This document shows, one piece after another, positions 18,186 through 25,620 of a stretch of 64,000 bases of DNA. The stretch's first letter is position 1, and the number at the start of each line of letters is the position of its first letter. The DNA lies in assembly GCF_040786285.1 (NCBI RefSeq), contig NZ_JBFMKQ010000001.1:1674001-1738000 (forward strand), read 5' to 3'. The notes below the pieces were generated by a model. That model did not search any database and was not told where the DNA came from. It was given only the letters and a program-made list of their open reading frames with translations. The translations under genes and the position numbers were made by a program. The DNA comes from Aquimarina sp040786285. GTDB taxonomy: Bacteria; Bacteroidota; Bacteroidia; Flavobacteriales; Flavobacteriaceae.

Positions 18186-18800
18186 ATGAAAAAATTGAAA
18201 TTGATCTACCTCATTTCAGCCTTATTGATCACAAGTATAGTTATAGCTTTTGGATATAAAAATAATGCAATTGATTATGTTCCTATATCTATAGATGATG
18301 CGGCAAATAAAGATCAGCACGAAGCATTTAACAAAATGATGAATGTACTTACTCATAAAAGATGTGTCAACTGCCATCCTAATGATAATATTCCCAAACA
18401 AGGAGAAGATAGTCATCCTCACTACTTTGGTTTGGCGCGAGGTGAAAATAATACAGGATATGAAGCTTTAAAATGCATAACCTGTCATCAAAATGAAAAC
18501 AATAACTACTCGGGTGTTCCTGGGGCGCCAGAATGGTCTCTTGCCCCCGAAAGTATGAAATGGGAAGGCCTTAGCCGTATCGAAATTGCAAAATCTATGC
18601 TTGATCCCTCAAGAAATGGCAATCGTACTCACGAAGAAGTAATGCATCATTTAACTGAACATGAATTGGTGCTTTGGGCGTGGACCCCTGGTGTGAATGC
18701 CGAAGGAATACCTAGAGAGAAACCCCCGGTGCCTAAAGAAGAATATATCGCCGCGGTGAAGGAATGGTTTGAAAATGGAGCCATTATCCCAGAAGAGTAA
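18186..18800 (+). CDS. Diheme c-type cytochrome of the Ior cluster
   Basis: The 204-residue protein has an N-terminal signal anchor (residues 4-23) and two heme-binding CxxCH motifs, C60-VN-C63-H64 and C97-IT-C100-H101. Extra His-rich segments (SHPHYFG, HEEVMHHLTEHE) could supply distal heme ligands. The gene lies 29 bases upstream of an iron-sulfur subunit and a molybdopterin subunit of an isoquinoline 1-oxidoreductase type hydroxylase. The likely role is to take electrons from that enzyme in the periplasm (inference from context; periplasmic location is supported by its Tat-exported partner). Confidence 0.88.
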   Translation: MKKLKLIYLISALLITSIVIAFGYKNNAIDYVPISIDDAANKDQHEAFNKMMNVLTHKRCVNCHPNDNIPKQGEDSHPHYFGLARGENNTGYEALKCITCHQNENNNYSGVPGAPEWSLAPESMKWEGLSRIEIAKSMLDPSRNGNRTHEEVMHHLTEHELVLWAWTPGVNAEGIPREKPPVPKEEYIAAVKEWFENGAIIPEE

Positions 18801-18829
18801 ATTCAATTCGTTACAAAATAATAAGAGTT

Positions 18830-19366
18830 ATGAAAATATCATTCACTATAAATAATGTCCCTAAAACTATCGAAATCGATGATGGTGATACACCCCTACT
18901 ATGGATAATTAGAGACATTCTTGATCTTAAAGGAACAAAATTTGGATGCGGAAAAGCAGCTTGCGGGGCATGTACTATTCATATAGATGGAGATGCAATT
19001 CGTTCGTGTTCTTATGCCGTAAAATTTGCTGAAGGAAAAAAGATCACTACCATCGAAGGATTAGGTACAGAACAAAATCCACACCCCGTGCAGCAAGCTT
19101 GGGTAGATGAAATTGTTCCCCAATGTGGGTATTGTCAACCTGGATTTATGATGGCAACTGCCGCGATGCTTCAAAAAATTCCAAACCCGACCGATGAGGA
19201 TATAGATAAAAATATAGTAAATGTATGTCGATGTGCAACCTATTATAGAATGAGGAAAGCAATACATCGCGCTGCTAAACTTTCTCATAATGCCTCCCAG
19301 GAAGTTCTTCAAGATGATGCTGTAGAAATGTCTAAACCAGAAAATTACAAGAACAATGAGCAATAA
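18830..19366 (+). CDS. iorA: (2Fe-2S) subunit of isoquinoline 1-oxidoreductase type molybdenum hydroxylase
   Basis: The 178-residue protein has the two cluster domains of xanthine-dehydrogenase-family small subunits: a plant-type ferredoxin domain with C40, C45, C48 and C60 (KFGCGKAACGACTIHIDG) and a helical domain with C99, C102, C133 and C135 (QCGYCQPG, CRC). The roughly 25-residue C-terminal tail is longer than the minimal family length of about 150. It has no signal peptide and probably travels to the periplasm bound to the Tat-exported large subunit. Its last codons overlap the next gene by 11 bases. The true substrate is unknown; the family name is historical. Confidence 0.9.
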   Translation: MKISFTINNVPKTIEIDDGDTPLLWIIRDILDLKGTKFGCGKAACGACTIHIDGDAIRSCSYAVKFAEGKKITTIEGLGTEQNPHPVQQAWVDEIVPQCGYCQPGFMMATAAMLQKIPNPTDEDIDKNIVNVCRCATYYRMRKAIHRAAKLSHNASQEVLQDDAVEMSKPENYKNNEQ

Positions 19367-21530
19367 AGAGCAGAAACCCAAGAAAATATCGCGACGTAAG
19401 TTTTTGTTAAGAACAGCCGTTGGAGGAACCGGAGCTTTGGTCCTGGGAACTTATTTATTTAGAAACCCGATTAGAAGAGCAGTAGCAGATATGGCAAATA
19501 CTATAGATATGTCCTATGTTGGTAATACGGATACTCCTGTGATTTGGTTCGAAACTACAGCAGAAAATAATATCATATTTCATTGCCCTAAAGTAGAAAT
19601 GGGTCAAGGTACTTTTACAGGGCTTGCCCAAATAGCGGCCGATGAATTAGAGGTTTCGATAGACCAGATGAAAGTAGTACATGCCGCTACGGCTACAGGA
19701 AATATAGATGGTTTTTCTACAGGAGGAAGTACTTCGATTTCGGGCCTATGGCAGCCATTGCGAGAACTGGCAGCGACCATGAGAGAAATGATAAAAAGTG
19801 AAGCGGCCAAAAAAATGGGTGTCGCCGTAGCTGCGTTGTCGGTAAAAGAGGGTATGATTACTGGTGACGGAAAAACGATGTCCTACGCAGAAGCTGTACA
19901 AGATGTTACCGATTGGGAAATTCCTGACACGCCGGTTTTAAAAGATGTGAAGAGCTATACCTATGTAGGGAAACCCGTTCCCAGAATCGACTTGAAAGAA
20001 AAGGTCTTTGGGGCTCCAATTTTTGGGATGGATGCTACAATGCCGGATATGCTTTTTGGAGCTGTGGTGAGACCATCTTCTATAGGAGCAAAGTATATGG
20101 GTGCAGATACCTCTAAAGCCGAAAATATGCCAGGAGTAATCAAAATAGTGAAAGAAAAGGATTTTGTTGGTGTAGTAGCTAAATCCCGAATGGAAGCCGA
20201 AAATGCCAAAAGAGCGATCAAGGTAGATTGGAATATAGAGAAAATCTGGGAAACCAAGGATATCGAGGATATGATTAAAGTTGGAGAAGGAAATCCCATT
20301 GTTATTCAAAAAGAAGGAAAAGCAAAAAACATTCTTGAAGATGCCGAAGGTGTGATTGTAGGAGAATATAAAAGCCCTATAGGTGCACATGCTCAGATGG
20401 AGCCCAATGGTGCTGTAGCCTTTGTCGAAGAAGATAAAGCAACAATAATGATGTCTACCCAGGTGATTAATTTCTCTAGACAAGAAGTTGCAGGTCGGCT
20501 TGGTTTTGACGAAGAGCAGGTGAATATCATTCCTACATATCTGGGAGGTGGATTTGGAAGACGCCTGCATACACCCAATGCTATACAGGCGGCCCTATTA
20601 TCAAAAGCAGTAGGGAAACCGGTGAAATGTTTTTTTGATAGAAAAGAAGAGTTTCAAAATGATACCTTCAGACCTCCTACACATCATATTCTAAAAGCTA
20701 AATTAAGAGAAGATGGAATGATTGAGGCCATAGAGCATAATGTATCTAGCGGAGATGTTATGTTTGGATCTCCACTAGTACCAAAAATAATTCATGGTAT
20801 GATAGGAGCAGATGTTGGTGCATGGCGTGGTGGGATGATTCAGTATGGTGGGATTCCAAATTACAGAGCGATTTCATGGCGTGTAAAACTCCCTTTTGCA
20901 ACAAGTTGGTGGCGCAGTTTAGGATTATTGGCCAATACTTTTGCCATTGAAAGTTTTATGGATGAGTTAGCCGTCAAAGCGGGAAAAGATCCGATTCAAT
21001 TTCGATTAGATCAAATACAAGATGATGAGAGAGGGTATCGATTAAAAGAAGTTATCAAGGCCGCTACCAGTGCCTCTGGGTGGAAAGATGGTGTTTATAA
21101 TAACCGAGCTATGGGGTTTGCTGTTTCTACCGACGCTAATACACCTTGCGCCCAGGTTGTTGAGGTTTCCATAGAGAAGAATAGGATCAAAGTTCACAAG
21201 GTTACCTGTGTTATTGATCCTGGAGTAGCTGTTAATCCAGATCAGATAAAAGCACAGTGCGAAGGTGCTATTATTATGGGAATGAGTGCCTCTTTGTTCG
21301 AAAGAATGTATGTAGAAGAAGGACAATTGAGACCAACAATATATGGCCCATATGAGATGGCTTTGATGAAGGATACACCTAAAGAAATAGACGTAATTAT
21401 TCTTGAAAATGCAGAGGCTCCAGGCGCTGTAGGAGAACCTCCTCTGGGTCCAATAGGAGCTGCTATTGCAAATGCGGTCTACAGGTTAACCAATCAGAGG
21501 TTTAGAGCATTGCCGCTTACATTGGTTTAG
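19356..21530 (+). CDS. iorB: Molybdopterin-binding subunit of isoquinoline 1-oxidoreductase type hydroxylase
   Basis: The 724-residue protein starts with a twin-arginine signal (SRRKFLL, Arg13-Arg14, followed by AVGGTGALVLGTYLF), so the folded enzyme is exported by Tat. Two aldehyde-oxidase/xanthine-dehydrogenase molybdopterin domains follow (KVEMGQGTFTGLAQIAADEL near 75; YLGGGFGRRL near 400). The C-terminal GAVGEPPLGP contains the expected active-site Glu (about 694). It overlaps iorA by 11 bases. No XdhC-like maturation factor or cofactor-synthesis gene is in the window. Role: hydroxylation of an N-heterocycle or aldehyde, substrate undetermined. Confidence 0.92.
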   Translation: MSNKEQKPKKISRRKFLLRTAVGGTGALVLGTYLFRNPIRRAVADMANTIDMSYVGNTDTPVIWFETTAENNIIFHCPKVEMGQGTFTGLAQIAADELEVSIDQMKVVHAATATGNIDGFSTGGSTSISGLWQPLRELAATMREMIKSEAAKKMGVAVAALSVKEGMITGDGKTMSYAEAVQDVTDWEIPDTPVLKDVKSYTYVGKPVPRIDLKEKVFGAPIFGMDATMPDMLFGAVVRPSSIGAKYMGADTSKAENMPGVIKIVKEKDFVGVVAKSRMEAENAKRAIKVDWNIEKIWETKDIEDMIKVGEGNPIVIQKEGKAKNILEDAEGVIVGEYKSPIGAHAQMEPNGAVAFVEEDKATIMMSTQVINFSRQEVAGRLGFDEEQVNIIPTYLGGGFGRRLHTPNAIQAALLSKAVGKPVKCFFDRKEEFQNDTFRPPTHHILKAKLREDGMIEAIEHNVSSGDVMFGSPLVPKIIHGMIGADVGAWRGGMIQYGGIPNYRAISWRVKLPFATSWWRSLGLLANTFAIESFMDELAVKAGKDPIQFRLDQIQDDERGYRLKEVIKAATSASGWKDGVYNNRAMGFAVSTDANTPCAQVVEVSIEKNRIKVHKVTCVIDPGVAVNPDQIKAQCEGAIIMGMSASLFERMYVEEGQLRPTIYGPYEMALMKDTPKEIDVIILENAEAPGAVGEPPLGPIGAAIANAVYRLTNQRFRALPLTLV

Positions 21531-21535
21531 ATAAG

Positions 21536-22249
21536 TTAAAGATATTTTTTGACTTCTGGTTTGTGGTCTTCGGGATTTGTTTCTATCAAAAATTTCATAA
21601 AAATATAAAAACCTAAAATGTGTGTACTATTAATGAGTACTGTAAATACTGTATTATAATGAAGTAACTCATTAATAACAATTAGGGGAACTATGAACAT
21701 ACATAAACCAGCTACTATCAAAAGCTTTAGTCCACCTTTATACTTGTCTGTTGCATAAATAAAATAAGAAACAAGAATATAGATTAATAAACTAAATATA
21801 CTTAGTATCACATATGGAATAGAATCTAAAACCATGTATAGGATTAGCTGTAAAATCGAGTAAATTACGTATGTGATTAAACAAATACTTACTATAATAG
21901 GTAATGAAAATAACGTGTTAATCTTAACTCTTTCTAGAGATATGAATTTTTTTATAACCACTGTGCATAACACAAAATATATGGATATTAAAACACAAAT
22001 AGCAGAAAAGTAATTTGAAAAATCCAGATAAATCAATATATCACAAACGGTAATTACAGAAAGGCTAATCAAATACCAAAAGTTTATTTTATCAATATAT
22101 TTAACATAAAACATACCGATAGAAGCTATAACAACCGGTAGTGCGTATATTAAAAATCTCCTTTCAAAAAAAGCTGCAATTACAATAGCGATAATAGAGG
22201 AAACATAAAATAATATATGTATTGGTTCTATTTTTTTCAAAAATCTCAA
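21536..22249 (-). CDS. Multi-pass membrane protein, unknown function
   Basis: The 237-residue product is almost entirely hydrophobic, with about eight helices separated by very short loops and a charged C-terminal tail (ETNPEDHKPEVKKYL). The size and helix count fit YhhN/TMEM86-like lysoplasmalogenases, and the sequence has isolated Asp residues in helices, but I cannot confirm that family. It is convergent with iorB, 5 bases apart. A stretch of 1.1 kb without a convincing gene lies upstream. Confidence 0.65.
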   Translation of the reverse strand: MRFLKKIEPIHILFYVSSIIAIVIAAFFERRFLIYALPVVIASIGMFYVKYIDKINFWYLISLSVITVCDILIYLDFSNYFSAICVLISIYFVLCTVVIKKFISLERVKINTLFSLPIIVSICLITYVIYSILQLILYMVLDSIPYVILSIFSLLIYILVSYFIYATDKYKGGLKLLIVAGLCMFIVPLIVINELLHYNTVFTVLINSTHILGFYIFMKFLIETNPEDHKPEVKKYL

Positions 22250-22491
22250 GAAATGATATTTCTTAGGTTTAAAATTAAGAGTACTAAAAAAAGAAAATTT
22301 GTATACACAAACCTCTTTACAAATGGTTAATCACGTTACTTCGTAAAAGATAGTAAAAAAAAGGGTAAACATACTAATGAAATAGTTTACTGCCCAGAGG
22401 TTTTCAAATCTTTTCTATTTCAGAAATTTTATATTTTATGGGAGCGATACTTTCTGTTTTTTTATATAGAATGCGGAGCGGGTTGATAAGT

Positions 22492-22860
22492 GGTGGTAGG
22501 TCGTTGATTACTCCTTAGAGGTGGTTATTTATCGTTTTTAGAGGGTTTGTTACTTATGGTTGGGTGGTTCATTATTGCTTCTAAGAGGTAGTATACCCAT
22601 TCGAAGCAATACGATACTCATTATAATAGGTTACTGTAGTGGTTCGAGACGGTTCTATACCTATTTGAAAGGGTTAAGAACCTATTGTAAAGGGTAAATA
22701 ACCACCTCGAAGGAGTTATATAACCTATTCGAAAGGATGCAGAACCACTTCGAATCACTTTGGTATAGGGTAGAAGGGGTTTGTAACCGGGTAAAGGGTG
22801 GTTTGTAACCGGGTCGGGGGTGGTTCAGAACCACCCTATGGGGGTATTGGATAGGGGGTA
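22492..22860. repeat. Degenerate tandem repeat, 21-22 bp period, about 17 units
   Basis: The segment breaks into units such as TTCTAAGAGGTAGTATACC (22580), TTCGAAGCAATACGATACTC (22601), TTCGAGACGGTTCTATACC (22644), TTTGAAAGGGTTAAGAACC (22665), TCGAAGGAGTTATATAACC (22708) and TTCGAAAGGATGCAGAACC (22729), with more G-rich copies from 22770 on. The consensus is close to TTCGAA-AGGGTTATATAACC-TA, in which both TTCGAA and GGTTATATAACC are palindromic. Most units are 21 or 22 bases. There are no unique spacers, so it is not CRISPR. No gene covers it. Confidence 0.75.
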
Positions 22861-22962
22861 ATGGTGTATCTCTATTAGAATAACGATTATGATCCCTGTC
22901 AAATTCTTCTTTATCCAAAAAACGCAGAATCTACAGAGATTAGTTGTTGAAGCATACTCATA

Positions 22963-23000
22963 AAAGAAGTCACAACATTTTTACATATTGTGACTTCTTT
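22963..23000. terminator. Perfect 13-bp hairpin
   Basis: AAAGAAGTCACAA at 22963-22975 pairs with TTGTGACTTCTTT at 22988-23000 around a 12-base loop. Flanking A and T bases allow it to work as an intrinsic terminator in either direction, but no gene ends next to it, which makes it a hint of an unannotated short transcript. Confidence 0.55.
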
Positions 23001-23018
23001 ACTTTTAATTCTTACTCA

Positions 23019-23086
23019 TACCGCCACTAGTTTTGAAAACTAGCGGTAGCCTCACTCAGGCACACTAGGACCAGTGTGGGGTTTTT
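23019..23086 (+). other. Two further stacked hairpins, possible end of a small RNA
   Basis: CTAGTTTTGAAAACTAG (23027-23043) is a perfect palindrome flanked by partly pairing ACCG/CGGT. It is followed by CACACT (23061-23066) pairing with AGTGTG (23073-23078) and then GGGTTTTT. The second hairpin with its T-run looks like an intrinsic terminator reading rightward. No open frame ends nearby. A small structured RNA is possible but unproven. Confidence 0.35.
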
Positions 23087-23344
23087 ATACAATTATAGTA
23101 ATTCCCACTTTTGCATTGCTGTAATTACTAGATTTATTTACATATTTATAATTTCTTTAAGTAAAGACTTGTATATTTATACACGATATTTCGTCATAAT
23201 TATCCCCGTAAATTTTAATATATAGTAAAACAAATTTTTAGAAGATATCGCTTTCTTTTAAATAATACCTTTCATTGGGTATATTAAAAGGTTTTTGGTT
23301 TTTATAGTTTTATCAAGTAGAAAATTTAATTAAAATACAATCTA

Positions 23345-23641
23345 ATGGCAAAGTATATTTCCGTATTAAATTCAGATTTAAATAAATCCTATTGGAAAGC
23401 TGTTCAGTGGGATGATTCGTTGGCATCTATAGACGCTAATCAATATTATACCGCAGGTTATAATATGAATATTGCTAAAGAGGAAGACCATGAAAAGATT
23501 AAAACAAAAACCATAAAAGAAACAAGAACTTTAAGAACCGGGACTGCTACGGTTATTAAATTAAGTAAAAGTTCTACTGATGTTCTAAAATTGGCGAATA
23601 ATAATGCATCAAAGACATTTATTAAAACAATTGAATCATGA
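23345..23641 (+). CDS. Small orphan protein coupled to the next lipoprotein
   Basis: The 98-residue product has no signal peptide or membrane segment. It is Lys/Thr-rich with a middle section (KTKTIKETRTLRTGTATVIKL) of alternating polar residues that may form beta strands. The stop overlaps the start of the next gene by 4 bases (ATGA), so the two are translationally coupled and likely act together. No family was recognised. The codon context and coupling support a real gene. Confidence 0.6.
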   Translation: MAKYISVLNSDLNKSYWKAVQWDDSLASIDANQYYTAGYNMNIAKEEDHEKIKTKTIKETRTLRTGTATVIKLSKSSTDVLKLANNNASKTFIKTIES

Positions 23642-24936
23642 GAAGTATTATAATAGTTATGGTATCCGTTTTATGTTTTTCGTGTGGATCCGGACATTTA
23701 ACAAGGCGATATAAATCGGTAGAATCCATTGAAAATGATAAAGTTATACAGGATAATATTTCGGTAGGAGCCTATTTTCTTGAAACAGCCAAGACTCCAC
23801 CCACTCCGCCTAAAACTATATTTGACTTATCTCCTAAAGGTCAAAATTCTTTGATTACCGAAATAAGCAAAAAAGAAAAACTATCAGATGATTTAATTAA
23901 AAAACTAGGTTCTGGCCTTTCGTTAAAATCAAAAAAATCTGTTAGCGTAATTGATCGCACTCTCATAAAGAAACAAGTTGTTATTTCTATAAGTAATAGA
24001 AGTCATATGCCAGCCAATAGAATATCAAAAATTAATGTAACGCTGGATTTAGGGGATGACATTAAATTACTAAGTTGTAATAAAATTGCTACTAGTTATG
24101 AAACCTTAGATCTTGGAAAGTTAAACTACTCTAATACTACCCAAGCTGCTCTTACAGGGGATGCTTCTACAGGTATTGGTTCAGAAAAAACATCATCAGA
24201 TGGTGAAAAATCAAGTTCAAAAACAAGAAGTAATGGAGCGGGACTAACAGGAACGGTTTCTGCAAGTAGCACATTTTCTGAAGAAGTAATGCTAAGACAA
24301 AGAAGAGTAGCACTTAATGCTTCAATTAGTAATAATACATTATCACTCTATCAAGATGGTATAGTTGGAATCGATTTAACAGGTAACATTATTGCGGATA
24401 TCGTTTTCGAAATAAATGATGTTAATGTACTTCCGGTATACACTTTCAAAGGATTAGTAGATAAAAATAATAAAACAGCAGAGCCAAAAGATGTTATAGT
24501 AAACGAAATACTAGAGTTACTGCCAAACATAGACAATAGTATTACAGCAGCGATATCTTTTGAAGCTCATTTTCGGGAGGTTACTTCTGGTGATGAAACA
24601 ATTTCAGAATCTGATGATATCATAAAATTATATCACGGTGCAGCAACCAATACGACTAATGAAGTTTTAATCCCAAAAGAAAAAATTAATAATCAAGCAC
24701 TATGGAAACTTTCGTTTTCTAAAGACCAAAACAAATTCCCCATAGAGATTAAATCAGTACTAGGACAAGGTGATTTAGTTTTTAATTCTTCTAATCATGC
24801 AAGAGATTTTGCATTTTGGTTAATAGAGAAGTTTGATGATACAAAAAAAACATTAGAGATTAATAACAAGAAATATACAATTGTAATGCCTTCTGGTTTT
24901 TCTACTATTAAAGACATAGAGATATTGCCTTATTAA
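23638..24936 (+). CDS. Orphan lipoprotein with a Ser/Gly-rich middle
   Basis: The 432-residue product has a lipoprotein signal ending at Cys16 (VLCFSCGS). A Pro-rich stretch near residue 53 (TPPTPPK) is followed by beta-rich sequence (KKQVVISISNRSHMPANRISKINVTLDLGDD), a low-complexity Ser/Thr/Gly/Lys stretch at about 185-210, and a second beta-rich half. There are only two Cys in the mature part besides the lipidated one. It looks like a large surface or periplasmic protein of unknown family. It overlaps the upstream 98-residue gene by 4 bases. Confidence 0.65.
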   Translation: MRSIIIVMVSVLCFSCGSGHLTRRYKSVESIENDKVIQDNISVGAYFLETAKTPPTPPKTIFDLSPKGQNSLITEISKKEKLSDDLIKKLGSGLSLKSKKSVSVIDRTLIKKQVVISISNRSHMPANRISKINVTLDLGDDIKLLSCNKIATSYETLDLGKLNYSNTTQAALTGDASTGIGSEKTSSDGEKSSSKTRSNGAGLTGTVSASSTFSEEVMLRQRRVALNASISNNTLSLYQDGIVGIDLTGNIIADIVFEINDVNVLPVYTFKGLVDKNNKTAEPKDVIVNEILELLPNIDNSITAAISFEAHFREVTSGDETISESDDIIKLYHGAATNTTNEVLIPKEKINNQALWKLSFSKDQNKFPIEIKSVLGQGDLVFNSSNHARDFAFWLIEKFDDTKKTLEINNKKYTIVMPSGFSTIKDIEILPY

Positions 24937-24982
24937 TATCTATTTATATAAGGTAGTAGTAGCATTTAATGATCAAAATATG

Positions 24983-25012
24983 TTGTAGAAGAGTCTTTTT
25001 GAGTTAAATTTG
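24983..25012 (+). promoter_or_regulatory. Promoter of the small secreted protein gene
   Basis: TTG at 24983-24985 and TAAATTTG at 25005-25012 are separated by 19 bases. This matches the Bacteroidota consensus TTG-N19/20-TAnnTTTG exactly. The predicted start of transcription is about 30 bases before the ATG at 25048. Confidence 0.8.
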
Positions 25013-25047
25013 CGCCATAATTAGTAAATAATAAAATTTAAATAATA

Positions 25048-25377
25048 ATGAAAAAGATTCTTTTAGTACTAACAGTGATTTTCGCCTCAGCTTTTACTGG
25101 TGTATCTAATAATCAAATTGAAGAAACAGAAGTGACCTATAATGGTCAATCTGAAAAAGCCTATTACTTTACCAATAAACAGACAGGAAAAGTAATGGAG
25201 TTTACCATTGTAAGTAAGAAAGCAGTATCAAAGTATGATTTTAATGCAAAAGAGCTTATAGGCAAATCTTTTAAGGTTACCTATGAGGTTGATAAGGTTG
25301 AAATAAAAACCGATGATACCCAAGTAAAACAATACAAGCAAAGACTTATTCTGGTTGATATTAGCAAAATCGAATAA
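25048..25377 (+). CDS. Small secreted protein, unknown function
   Basis: The 109-residue product has a signal peptide cleaved near FTGVSN. The mature 88 residues contain alternating beta strands (EVTYNGQSEKAYYFTN, KVMEFTIVS, KSFKVTYEV, QRLILVDIS), and are compatible with a small beta-barrel such as an OB-fold, which is inference. It has its own promoter at 24983-25012 and an intrinsic terminator at 25402, so it is monocistronic. Confidence 0.75.
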   Translation: MKKILLVLTVIFASAFTGVSNNQIEETEVTYNGQSEKAYYFTNKQTGKVMEFTIVSKKAVSKYDFNAKELIGKSFKVTYEVDKVEIKTDDTQVKQYKQRLILVDISKIE

Positions 25378-25401
25378 TCGATACAATTTTTTTAATAATC
25401 T

Positions 25402-25438
25402 AAAGGTGATATAATGTATATCACCTTTTTCTTTTTTG
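25402..25438 (+). terminator. Intrinsic terminator of the small secreted protein gene
   Basis: AAAGGTGATATA (25402-25413) pairs perfectly with TATATCACCTTT (25417-25428) around a 3-base loop and is followed by TTCTTTTTT. Confidence 0.9.
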
Positions 25439-25522
25439 AAATGTATTAGCTATCAAAGATACTTCTGAAAAAGTACTTTTCTCCTTAATCATTTTTCTTC
25501 TCATTCATCTCATCGTTTTAGT

Positions 25523-25554
25523 TTGTAATAATTTTAACAAAAACTAAATTTTTG
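25523..25554 (+). promoter_or_regulatory. Probable promoter of the DUF5916 gene
   Basis: TTG at 25523-25525 is followed after 21 bases by AATTTTTG at 25547-25554, one mismatch from TAnnTTTG, and then CACC, a common initiation context in this phylum. Confidence 0.55.
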
Positions 25555-25620
25555 CACCCTATTTTTAAGCTTCTCTTAGCCACACAACTTTATGACACCT
25601 AATTTTTATATGAAAATTTC

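Noticed and set aside
22492..22860. CRISPR array or minisatellite gene
   Set aside because: Units are degenerate throughout with no spacer/repeat alternation, and frames through it have no plausible protein features.
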